From NCBI GenBank assembly GCA_014925825.1, contig JACGCK010000150.1:1-64000 (forward strand): DNA of 64,000 nt, written 5' to 3'. The DNA is from Pholiota molesta (taxonomy: Eukaryota > Basidiomycota > Agaricomycetes > Agaricales > Strophariaceae). Positions 11,246 through 21,684 of this stretch are shown piece after piece; position 1 is the stretch's first letter, and each line of letters opens with the position of its first letter. The notes below the pieces were generated by a model. The model saw only the letters and a program-made list of their open reading frames with translations. It did no database searches and was not told where the DNA came from. Made by a program: the position numbers and the translations under genes.

Positions 11246-12255
11246 AATATCACCATAGCTCAGCTCGCGAAGGGCAACAGGCGAGGTCGAAGGACGGATA
11301 GAGGCTCGCTGCTTAGTATAACTTAGCATTCGATCGTGAAATGTATGTAGCTGTAGCATTTAATGTGGGCCACTCAATGCTACAAGTACATTCTGCTGTC
11401 GTGTAATGCAGTCAGATCATCGGGTCTTCCTTTCCTTCAGTCGCGCTCACACCCAAGCCTAGGTGCACCCACTGGGAGGAACCTTCATAGACGAACGTCC
11501 GGCCATGTTCCAACAGGAAACGCGACATTTTCCGAGCAGTGCCCACCACCTCGGACATCTTGGCGCCGCCGATGCTGCATTACCGCGTGCTGCGGTCTTT
11601 GCACGCGAAGATGGTGTAGTGGGTACGGACATGTGCTGCTTCACACACGGAAAACAAAACCATCAGACAGGGAACGGTGTTATCATTAGGCGAACCCATG
11701 TCTGTACGAGGAAGATGGCAAGGCTGGGGAGGTCAGGATTAGGGCTCCTTGGACAGATGACTCGAGGCTTCTGAGCTAGGGGTGATCACTGATCGCATTA
11801 GTATAGATCAAAAAGAATCAACGTTTGAAGTTGTCGAACTCACCAAAAAAAAAAAAAGAGCAATGAAACGGTCGAAGAAAATGAGGCGTTTCCACGGATA
11901 CTATTGAACTTGCAGCCTAACGAATGATGGGTAATGTTGGGCAAAAAGCAGAGTTGGTGACGTACGCAAAATGATGTACATTCTGCGTACTTTCGTTTGC
12001 TTAGCGGAGCGGCTGCGGGGATGCCAGTGGGTGGTTGATGTATCTTGCGGAGAGAGGTGTCCTTCCACGGCCGATATACTGCACGACGACGTATATTGAG
12101 ACTTGAAGATGATGATGACTCATGAGATGCTAGGGGCGTGCGTCAGTACGTACCATTGGTACTGCTGATCTGTTGGGCGCACTCACTTGTTATAGGTCTG
12201 GTGTCTGGATAACAAGCCGCCGGAAAGGGTGTCAATACTAGCTATCTTGGAAAGG
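11246..12255. other. Intergenic after NACHT gene A
   Basis: On the minus strand, about 11409-11560 reads as a ~49-codon frame beginning MSEVVGTARKMSRFLLEHG. I recognise no family and no flanking exons are clear. An A-run lies at 11845-11857. The rest shows nothing I can name. Confidence 0.3.
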
Positions 12256-12259
12256 AAAA

Positions 12260-12640
12260 GTGTCATGAGAAGGGACCCAGTGCCAACACCGAGAACGACT
12301 CACGAGCCTCATAACGCGTTTGCGTTACCGGTTTACCCCGCTCCCAATAGCCCCAATCTCCGCCCGGGCTGCCGTCCAGCTCAAATTCAGCGCCAAAAAA
12401 TCCTACCCCTCCTCCTGCTCTGCGATTCCACCTATACCCATGTCGGATATGTCCCGCGGGCTGTGTCATATCTGTTTCCCCAAAGGCTACCATACACCTG
12501 AGAGAGATACAAGCACCACGGTTGAAGAGGGAATACGAGTCGTCGATGGAGTCTGGACTAGGGCCCATCTCTGACCAAGACGTGTAAGAGGTCGCGTCTT
12601 CGCAGACAGCGACGGTAACAGCACAAGAGAGGCATAGACA
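12260..12640 (-). repeat. Dispersed degenerate repeat with PAGH peptide signature, copy 1
   Basis: The minus-strand translation contains MTQPAGHIRHGY followed by a GGGVGF motif, preceded by a DDSYSLFNRGAC-like stretch. Very similar DNA and peptide recur at 27940-28300 (minus) and 34235-34460 (plus). All three copies lie near a second signature reading CLPLFCGSLAL or a relative (here on the plus strand at about 12735-12785). The copies share DNA beyond the reading frame and have different flanking frames, so this is best treated as a dispersed repeat or decayed gene family. Confidence 0.5.
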
Positions 12641-12957
12641 GTCCAACAAGGGGTTCACGAGAGAGAAGAGCGAGGAAATTCAGGACAGACAAAGGGGTGG
12701 ATGCATCTGTTCGTCAAAGACGAGGAGGCAGCGCAATAGGATCCCTTGTTTGCCTTTATTTTGTGGGAGCCTTGCGCTCGGGCGTATGCGTCTCTTTAAC
12801 GTCTCTTCATCCTCCCTTGTCATCGAAAGCCTTTTATCTTTCTTCTTAGATGGTACCACCAACTCAGAGGCTCTTGCCAGCGGTCCAATAACCAAGATCT
12901 TCTGTGACGTCTTGATATGGTCGCGTCATAGACATATAGTCATACTATTAGTACGAA

Positions 12958-13239
12958 TTCAGACAGAATCCAAGATTATTTAACAGGTCTACAAAATTCA
13001 CTGATCAAAAAATGTTGCTGGTATACATTTTAACAACTTATCACATGGCAGTTTTAGATACTCACGGCCCATTCATCTGAAGTTTCCACCGCGATATGCC
13101 TTACCGACTTCGAAGCGACCTGGAAGACCACACTCGGCGCTTTTTTGGTGTATTTCCGAATTCTCTTCATCATCAAATCCACGACGTCGCCGTCCCCGAT
13201 AGTCACTAATGGCGCTCCAGTCCTCTTCACGTAACCCAT
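12958..13239 (-). pseudogene. C-terminal fragment of an F-box-like protein gene
   Basis: The minus-strand frame 13239-13054 reads GDVVDLMMKRIRKYTKKAP and then VVFQVASKSVRHI. It is nearly identical to the C terminus of the truncated paralogue at 23596-24345. The DNA match runs from about 12958 to 13195 against 23497-23738, including non-coding sequence 3' of the stop, so it is a segmental copy of that locus. Nothing upstream of the DVVDLMM segment is retained. Confidence 0.75.
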
Positions 13240-13454
13240 CCACGATCAAACGCCACCGCGCAACTTGCAAGGATTGCGTGAATAAACTTGATCCCGCGAA
13301 AAAATCTCGAGCGCCTGGCCTGCCGAAATGGGCAAGGATGCTGGAAAAGGAGTCTGCGCAATGTATTAGACCGGAAGCGCAGTGCAGAGACTACGATCCA
13401 CTTACCCATCCATTATGCAGAACATGGACCCCGCCACCTTTAAAGCAAAGTCTG

Positions 13455-13920
13455 CGATCTCGACATCCAATATCTGATGAACAACAATCCCATAGAGCCT
13501 TGCTTCCGTCCGTCCGTCCGTCCGTCCGCCGCTGTATAAACCAGCTTATTCCTGCGTCTGGCAGATGTCGATCGGGTGGCGCCATGTGGTGGCCCGTGGG
13601 AGTGACTTCAGCGCTTTATACAATCCAGACACGGACCGTGAAGTGTGTTCCTAGTGTGGCGAGTATGATGAGTTGGTCGATGAGGTTAGAAAGAGCTAGT
13701 GCCATTCAGAATATTCCAGAATCTGGAGGGGCCATGGGACGATGAAGGTGGCTTCGGTTGAATTACTGAATCGGAGCGTGAGCGACTAAGTAGTCGAAGC
13801 ATCAGATAATAACTGAAATGCATACATTTGAATGCGTGTCGTGCTGGTTTCCAGCAGAAATGCAGCTGAGTCGCTGACATTGACGATGGCCTTTCGTATG
13901 CAGGCGATTGAGTTAGGAAA
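13455..13920 (+). repeat. Dispersed repeat block, copy 2 (other copy 4868-5400)
   Basis: Ordered similarity to 4868-5400 on the same strand. It contains a CCGT microsatellite of about five units at 13506-13528. No gene is recognised in 13270-14640; a GTTCGGGCCGATTGTTTGC motif copy lies at 14234. Confidence 0.5.
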
Positions 13921-14642
13921 CAGCAACTAAAGTCCTGTAAGTGCTGAGGCGAGGCGAGGGATCAGAGAAAGATAATCACCAGGCTTTCACTCTCTTGATG
14001 ATGCAACCACATGTACTCTATCCCTCTCGGATGGCCTCCTTTTTCGGTTCTAGCGTCACTCCATGACAGCCCATGACGGAGTTCACAAAATTACACGAAG
14101 AGCAAGGTCGGATTTTGAGTGTCGCAGATACGGGGAGGACAAGCGAAGTGAGCTTAGGGAATGGAAAAAATGGAAAGCTGAGGCAAAGCTGAGGTGTTTG
14201 ACTGATCATGAGCTTGATCATGAGGACGCGCTGTTCGGGCCGATTGTTTGCGCTTTATTTGCACTTTGTGGCGGCAGCCAGGCCTCTGCCATCGAAGCGC
14301 GCTGCAAAACAAATCGAACTCACAAAAACTACTCTGCGCCGTCCTCATACGAATCTTCGTGTTGTGGTGTCCTTGAGGATACTGACGCATCTAGGACAAG
14401 GATTGTCATGCCCTTCATTCGTGACTGTGTTCCCAAATTTGAAATCTCCGCTACCTCTGCGATGTTCGTTGATCCAGAAACAGCCTGAGGTCCTCTGAGG
14501 ACACGGAGCGTCATTATACTACTTAACTTCGTCCATATGCGCGGCTCTCCTTCCATCGTAGGTGATAGGTGAGAAATCCAGTCATGGTTTGATGTTCAAC
14601 GTTCAACAGCTACAGTGACGTCCGGAGAGTGGACGTCGCTTA

Positions 14643-14907
14643 CTGTCCGATTTCGACCAATCGTTCACGCCTTGTGATGCGTGATGCCCATAGTTCACTG
14701 GGGCAGATGTTCAGAATCCACTGCGATGCGTGACGCGGAGAAAAAATTGTGCATTAGACGAGCAAAAATTCAAAATGCAGATGGACCTGCGAGATTTTCG
14801 TTCTGGCAATTGTTCACTGGGCCGTGTGATGCGTGACGAATTGCGAAATTGTTCAGTTCACAGGCCCTTGTGATGCGTGATGTGAACAATTGGTCGAAAT
14901 CGGACAG
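14643..14907. mobile_element. Small MITE with TA target duplication
   Basis: The inverted termini are CTGTCCGATTTCGACCAAT and its complement ATTGGTCGAAATCGGACAG, flanked on both sides by TA (14641-14642 and 14908-14909). The inside contains several copies of GTGATGCGTGA and GTTCACTGG but no open frame of note. A TA duplication with short perfect termini is typical of Tc1/mariner-type non-autonomous elements. Confidence 0.7.
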
Positions 14908-14909
14908 TA

Positions 14910-15240
14910 TTTGATTGTCGATGCTGGAACCCAATGCATAGGCTTCAGGCTTGATCATGAAGCGAGTATCATTCATATGTAAACACGGTATAACACCATG
15001 TACATCCATGCCAAATGCACCCTGTACACGCAGCTCATGTGCACACGGTGCATCTCTGCCAAATGCACCCAGGACATTCACCGCCACCTCCGATATAGAT
15101 ATCACAGGGCTTGGTTCAGCTTTCCCTTCCCTTGCTTTACAATGTATATAACATTGTGTATGAATATCAATATTATTGGAATACATTTAATATCACTAAA
15201 AGATATTTAATAATATTCAAACTGTTTGAAGAAAGTACTG
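14910..15240. other. Intergenic between MITE and hairpin-array element
   Basis: The stretch 14985-15075 has a repeated phrase (CCATGCCAAATGCACCC near 15006, TCTGCCAAATGCACCC near 15053), suggesting a small tandem duplication. No gene or RNA is recognised. Confidence 0.4.
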
Positions 15241-15349
15241 GATGAGCCGTGTGCGACTGGATGGATGAGCGACGTGCGCGGCAGTGGCTATGCGGCCGCG
15301 CCCGGGATCCAGTGAAAATGTCGCGCGGGACTGGCCAAAATGCGGCCGT

Positions 15350-16390
15350 GCAAGGAATCCAATGCAATTCTACCGGATGTATCCTGTGCGAGAATCCAGT
15401 AGAATTATACTGGATATGCAATGGACGAGGAATCCAGTGCAATTACACTGAATCATCACCACATGGCCAATCCAGTAGAAATCTACTGGATGAGCCACAT
15501 GCAGCCAATCCCGTGAAGATTTACTGGATTTCTTGCATGGCATACATCCAGTGCGATTTCACTGGACTGCTAGGGTGGCACCAATCCAGTGAATATCCAC
15601 TGGATGGCGCTCGCGTGGCACCATTGCAGTTATATATGCCACGCAAGTGCGTACATGCCGCGCTGCCGCACGCGCCACATTGGCCCATGCGCGCAGACGC
15701 TATTCCAGTAAATTTACACCATATTGTGCGGCAAGCGATGAATCCAGTGAAGCTGCACTGGATGTGTGCAGAACACCAAATCCAGTGAAATTACACTGGA
15801 TGCATACCGCGCAGGCAATCCAGTGAAAGGTCACCAGATGTTGCTGTGTGAGCAATCCAGTAGATTTTTACTGGATTGCTGCTGCACGAGCAATCCAGTG
15901 GAAATCTACTGGAACAGTGCTGCGCGAGCAATTCCGGTGGATATTCACTGGAACTGCACCCACATGCGTGGGGCAATGCAGCGCATGCGCTCGCATGGGG
16001 CAGTGCAGCGTGTACGCGCACGTAGGGCGATACTGCGCCGGCACGTACGCGCGCGTGCGACAATGGGGTGCGTGTGCCGGCGTGCGCTTGTGTGTTGAAT
16101 AACTTGCATGGCGCCGGCGCGCCACGCGAGCGATCCAGTGGATATACACTGGAATGGCGCCATGCAAGCAATCCAGTGAATATCCACCGGAATGGAGCTG
16201 TGCGAGTAATCCAGTGGATATTCTCTGGATTGGCGCAATGGCGCCACACGAGCAATCCAGTGAATTTACACTGGATGTGGGCAGAACACCAAATTCAGTG
16301 AAATTTCACTGGATGCGTGCCACGCGAGCAATCCGGTGAATTTACACTGGATGTGCGCGGAACACCGAATCCAGTGTCATTTCACTGGAT
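15350..16390. repeat. Left array of 22-bp hairpins (ATCCAGTG/CACTGGAT)
   Basis: About 20 near-palindromes can be read, for example at about 15392, 15470, 15582, 15779, 16254 and 16367. The 8-bp stems (ATCCAGTG with occasional CCGG or TAG variants) are conserved, while the 6-nt loop varies (AAATTT, GATATT, AATTTA). Compensating pairs occur (ATCCAGTAGAAATCTACTGGAT), which points to maintained pairing. Linkers contain GCGC-rich phrases such as TGCGCGAGCA. Confidence 0.85.
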
Positions 16391-18734
16391 TGTCCGCTGA
16401 CACCGGTGTTTCCACTCAACATCCTGCCGCGGGATATTGCCTAATTAGGGTGCGCGCTCCACCGACTGATGCGCGCGTGCGCGTCCGTCCTCCTGCCTGT
16501 TGGCACAGAGAATGGGCTCCAGTTCGATCCATTTACCTTCGTTCCTTTCGCATTTTAGCACATAGATAGGCATAATATATAGAAGTATTGACATACATAT
16601 ATTCAACAAATACACACTGGGCTATCTATCAAAAAGAGAGGTTTTCTATGGCTGGGGAGGGGGAGCAGAGGGAGGTATATGCCTTAAACACTTGGGGACT
16701 CTTATATAAAGGTATAAGTAATATCTATACTATACAAGGTAACTATCTGCTGAGCTATAGCTCCCAGGAATCGATAGAAGTGACCCATGGGGAGATCTAG
16801 AGGGAGGGTGTTATAGGGCATGAAAGCAGAACATTACAATGCCCTCAGTGTCAACTTAATAAGTGTACATTGTATATTATACTTATTTAGCTTGATATAT
16901 GCAGCCAGAAGTGCCATAGATACAATTAGTCCCCTCCTATTGACTTATCTACCTGTGGATACATTGGCCTATATCTCAGCACCAGGGAGAGATATCTTCT
17001 TAATCTCTTTGGATTAGGGCTCTCCCAAGCCTACCTATCTATTCATATCGGTAGAATATAGCTAGAAAGGTTGGAACACATAAATCAAGGCACTTGTTGA
17101 AGGCTAACATCCTAATGAATATATATAACCATATATACATGTATAAATTTATTTGAGCAGATATAACAATGTATAAGGATACTAAATAATACATACATCA
17201 ATTTCACCGAATAACAATGGTATTTTGCTTGTGGAAATGGGGCATGAGGAGCTGAAACATGCCAAAGACGTCTAAAAGACGTATTTGGCCTATAGAACTA
17301 CAAATACGTACTTTAAGAACCTATAAAGCTAGGATACGATAACCCTAATAAATCGCTCCAAAACAAGATACGCCAGAAAATAATCGAGCCAGAGTTTAGA
17401 AAGATATGAGAGAAACAATGTTTAGAACATCAAAATATATCACGACCACTCAAGTCACAGTTATGGAACTATGTTTGGATCATGTTCAAATGGTGCTCAT
17501 CAAAATATTTTCTTCATATTGCTTGCACCTCTGGCTCAATCTTCTTCCGGCATATCTTGTTTCGTAGATATTCATTAGGCCTATCTAACCAAGAATTTCC
17601 GGAATTTCTGAACATATATTTGTAGCTTTATAGTCACTTCAAGTATTTCAAGTATTTCACGGTCACATACGGTCGCATACGGTCGCATACTCTGGTCGCA
17701 AACGAGCAACTCAATATCTTCTATCTTTCCACCAAATCATTAGATCATTTTTTGGCAGAGCTCATTCTGTAGGTATTTATGAGGGCTATTCTATCCTAGC
17801 TTTACAGAATTATAGAGCACTTATTTGTAGTTCTATAGGCTGAATACGTCTTTGAGACATATTTGACATATTTCACCTCCTCATGACCCATTTCAACCGA
17901 AAAAATACTATTATTGCTCGGTGAAATTAATGTAGATGCTATATAGTATTATTCTACGTTGGTATATCCACAGAAATAAATATATACATTCTATTATCAT
18001 GATATATAGGTATCAGGATGATAGGCCTCATTAGGGGCCTTTATCTACATGTTCCAACCTTTTTAGCTATATTTTAGCGATATCAATAGATAGCTAGAGC
18101 ATGGGAGAGCCCTAATCCAAAGAGATTAGCAATATATCTCTGTCTGGTGCTGAGATACAGGCCAATGTATCCACAGGTAGATAAGCCAATAGGAGTGGAT
18201 TAATTGTATCTATGGCACTTCTGGCTGCATATATCAAGCTAAATAAGTATAATATACAATGTACACTTATTAAGTTGACACTGAGGGCATTGTAATGTTC
18301 TGCTTTCATGCCCTATAACACCCTCCCTCTAGATCTCCTCATGGGTCACTTCTATCAACTCCTTGGGAGCTATAGCTCAGCAGATAATTACCTTGTATAG
18401 TATAGATATTATTTATACCTTTATATAAGAGTCCTCAAGTGTTTAAGGCATATACCTCCCTCTGCTCCCCCTCCCCAGCCATAAGAAACCTCTCTTTTTG
18501 ATAGATAGCCTGGTGTGTATTCGTTAAATATGTATATATCAAAACTCCTATATATTATGCCTATCTATGTGCTAAAATTCGAGAGGAATGAAGGTAAATG
18601 GATCGAACTGGAGCCCATTCTATGTGCCAACAGGCAGGAGGATGGATGCGCACACGCGCATCAGTCGGTGGAGCGCGCACCCTAATTAGGCAATATCCCG
18701 CGGCGGGATGTTGAGTGGAAACACCGGTGTCGGC

Positions 18735-20490
18735 GGACAATCCAGTGAAATAACACTGGATTCGGTATTATGCGCACATCCAGTGAAATTTCACCAGATG
18801 TGTGCAGCGGGCACACATCTGGTGAAATTTCACTGGATTCGGTATACTGCACACATCCAGTGCGAATTCACTGGATCGGTGCCGCGCGAGCAATCCAGTG
18901 GATATTCACTGGAATGTTGCCCGCGCTGGCATGGGATAATGCGGCGCGTGCGCTCGCGCGCGTCTGAGCGCCGCCATAGCAGTTATTTTATTCATGATAT
19001 CATATGTCACACGAGCGGACGCACTGCATTATCGAACGCCAGCGCACGCGCAGCATTGCCCATACGTGCGGGCGCAATTCCAGTAAATATTCACTGGATT
19101 GCTCGCGCGGCACCATTCCGGTGAATATTTACCGGATTGCTTCGCGCAACCGCGCCGCATCAATCCAGTATATATACACTGGATTGACGCCGCGCGCGAT
19201 CCAGTATACATACACTGGATGGAGGCGGGCGCAAGCGATCCAGTGTATATAGTGCTTGGAAGTCCGGTCTCAAGACTGGCAAAAAACCGAGACTGGACCG
19301 GAACTGAACCGGAAATGACCGGAAAATTGATGGACCGGAAAAGACCGAGACCGCGGTCCGGTCCACGGTCCAACAGGTTTGAAAAAACAGATGGACCGAT
19401 CAAAAACCGGTCTGGACCGGTCCCAACCGGTCTTTGGCCGTAAAAATTTGTAGGCTAGTAAAACGTTAAAATTTCTTTCGAACGATGCCCAAATCATATT
19501 TTTAGCATGAGAATTGACAAAGTTATTAATAGTTTCGTTTGAGTAATTACTTTGGGCGTCTAAAAACGCTTTTAGCCGCAGTGCAAACGTTAATGGGTCG
19601 TACCTTTTGCAAACTTAAACATATATAGAAAACATATAGATCTACAGGATGCAATTTAAACCTTAATATTTGAAAAACATTTGGTTGAGCTATAGCAATA
19701 TCGATGTTTTCTACTCTTTTTGACTACTTCAAAGACGCTTTTGCCTATGCTTCGTTCAATATAGACATCGCCCTTTCGCAAATTAGAATACAGTTATATA
19801 TTATAATTACCCTTTTAACAAGCATAAAATCATAATATATGGTAAAGAATTGACTGAGATATCACAAAATGCGCTCAACCACTGCATTAGCTAGTATTTC
19901 AATTGTTTCTCACTCAATTCTCCACCGATTTTCATATTTTTTGAAGCACTACATACTACATAAAGTATTCTACCTAACTATTACCAGTCTGGACCGGTCT
20001 CTGACCGGTTGAGACCGGTTTGGACCGTAACCGGTCACAACCGGTCTTTGAACCGATTGAGACTGCAAAAGACCGGTTCAAGTCGGTCCAGTCCGGTTTT
20101 TTGCGGTCTTCGAAAACTGGAAGACCGGTCTCGGTCTCGGTCTTGCCAAATATGGGCAAAAAACCGGACTGGACCGGACTTTCAAGCACTAAGTGTATAT
20201 GTACTGGATGGCTCACGCGACCTCCATGATCAGCCGCGCGGTATGTACACTGGATCGCGCAGCCGCGCGGCGTCAATCCAGTATATATACACTGGATTGA
20301 CGCCGCGCGTGATCCAGTATACATACACTGGATGGAGGCGGCGCAGGCGATCCAGTGTATATATACTGGATGGCTCACGCGACCAGCTGCGCGGCGTCAA
20401 TCTGGTGTATGTACGCTGGATAGCTCGCGCAGGCTCCATCCAGTGTATATATACTGGATCGCTCGCGCATCCTCCATCCAGTTTATATGC
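18735..20490. repeat. Right array of 22-bp hairpins, interrupted by a hAT-like insertion
   Basis: Hairpins are at about 18739, 18814, 18856, 18893, 19164, 19199, then 20277, 20311, 20350, 20437 and 20477. From 19160 onward the loop is mostly TATATA or TACATA, a distinct subtype from the left array. The hairpin that starts at about 19238 is split by the element at 19250-20191 and would be complete without it. Confidence 0.8.
19250..20191. mobile_element. Non-autonomous hAT-like element (942 bp, 8-bp TSD)
   Basis: The termini are TAGTGCTTGGAAGTCCGGTC on the left and GACCGGACTTTCAAGCACTA on the right, inverted with one mismatch and one-base offset tolerance. The perfect 8-bp direct repeat AGTGTATA flanks it (19242-19249 and 20192-20199). 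Subterminal regions of ~200 bp at each end are dense in ACCGGTC or GACCGG repeats in both orientations. The core (about 19450-19980) is AT-rich with no open frame. An 8-bp duplication plus subterminal repeats fits a hAT-type MITE; the required transposase is not in the window. Confidence 0.85.
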
Positions 20491-20499
20491 ACCGGATCA

Positions 20500-21684
20500 C
20501 TTGCGTGGTCCCATCTATGCATATACATATACCATTATTCTATCTGCTGTATACTCTATCTTGATTATTTACTAGGTTTTATTTTCTTAATCTCTAGTTT
20601 GCGCGCCTAGTGCGCATGCACCATGCCGACGCGTCGCGTTGTTCCTGTGGATCCTGCGCAGCGTGCATACCAGGGCATTCATATGGCCTGTTTTTGTATT
20701 TTCTAATCTATAATCTATTTGCGTGCAGTGTAGTACTAGTATGACTAAGGTAGCTATGTCCCGGGTGCTCCATAGCTGCATGCACCGTGTGTGTTTGGCG
20801 GCATGTACCGTGTGTGTTTGGCTTGCATGCGCCGTCTCATATAAGTCCTTTTGCCCTGCACTATACCCCTCATGAAGGCTCCAATGCAGTGTTCTCTTAT
20901 ACCTTTGTTGCGGTAGATGTCTCACCTGTTGTTCGTCGTCTTCAAGATCTTTCCCGTGGTGACTCTGCCAATTTCAGGAATTCACCTGTCGTCAATATTC
21001 AACATCCCGGACGTAGCAGTGCCGCCTCAATGCAAAGTGGTGTCACTTTGACCTTCTTTAGCCCGGGTTCTCTACCTATGACCTTTTTACGAAGGGAATC
21101 TCAGACAGACGTCTCCACCACTTCCATGCTTAGAGCCAGAAACAAGATCAGGATCAACACCACCGAAAGGACATGAAGATTGTTTCGGCAGCGGCTGAGC
21201 AGCTGTCGATGGAGCTCATACATTGCAGGGCGTGATCAGAGCGCACATAGACTGAGGCGCGGTTTACGCTGGATCGGGTGGAGATGGTGCCCAAGGGGTG
21301 TAAGTGTGGACAATCGCTACGTATCCCTTTGATATTCGATCCGTTTGGATTTCTGATGTATCTTGAATTTTTTTTCAATAAAACATCTGCGCACTGCATT
21401 GAAGGAGAGGTCGCTTCAGCGAAATATAAAACATGGCTACGAAATTTGGGACATCCGATGGTCGACCACACCGGGAAAACTACATCTCTAAATCAATCTC
21501 TACGAGGTGCGTTTCTCCACGTCTCTGCGCCCCGATCTATACGTTGCACATGCACAGCCAGCCTACTTTCAAAACTTAAAAGCACGTCGCAAGCGCATTC
21601 ATAACATCCTGCAAATGATCAAATTTCGTCAAAATTTGGTTCGGCCGTCGAGAGGGCGCAACTTACAAGATGAAGATTTCGAAT
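20500..21684. other. Intergenic between foldback element 2 and the F-box cluster
   Basis: Open frames of 80-129 codons exist on the plus strand (20787-21176, 21278-21604) with no recognisable family and no coherent splice structure. The segment lies immediately 3' of the minus-strand F-box-like gene and probably contains its terminator. I cannot name a gene here. Confidence 0.35.

Larger units (their letters stand above)
15240..20500. mobile_element. Giant palindromic foldback element 2 (hairpin arrays flanking long inverted arms)
   Basis: The layout is: left hairpin array (about 15300-16390), left arm (16390 to ~17440), right arm (~17480-18735), right hairpin array (18735-20490). The arms are inverted copies over about 1 kb. 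For example, ACACCGGTGTTTCCACTCAA near 16400 is mirrored near 18722, and the segment around 16780-17030 is mirrored at 18100-18350. Outer matches centre near 17565 and inner ones near 17460, because the right arm carries ~200 bp extra (about 17590-17760). Each array consists of 22-bp hairpins ATCCAGTG-N6-CACTGGAT spaced about 35-45 bp apart. The 65-aa frames at 16820 (+) and 18112 (-) are mirror copies and look incidental. No transposase is visible. The outer ends are not defined, and a separate element (19250-20191) is nested in the right array. Confidence 0.75.

Noticed and set aside
15249..16301. Open frames rich in Asn-Pro-Val/Tyr-Trp-Ile repeats
   Set aside because: They translate the ATCCAGTG/CACTGGAT hairpins in several frames on both strands; the repetition is in the DNA and not in a protein.
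15350..16390. Regularly spaced palindromes suggestive of a CRISPR array
   Set aside because: The spacing is irregular, the spacers are themselves repetitive, the genome is clearly fungal, and no cas genes are present.
16820..17017. 65-aa frame duplicated at 18112-18309
   Set aside because: The two copies are mirror images because they lie in the inverted arms. They are short and have no family, so protein-level conservation cannot be separated from DNA conservation of the arms.
18360..18420. GGAGCTATAGCTCAGCAGATAA resembling a tRNA 5' half (mirrored near 16755)
   Set aside because: No matching anticodon arm, T-arm B-box or acceptor stem can be found in the following 80 bases.
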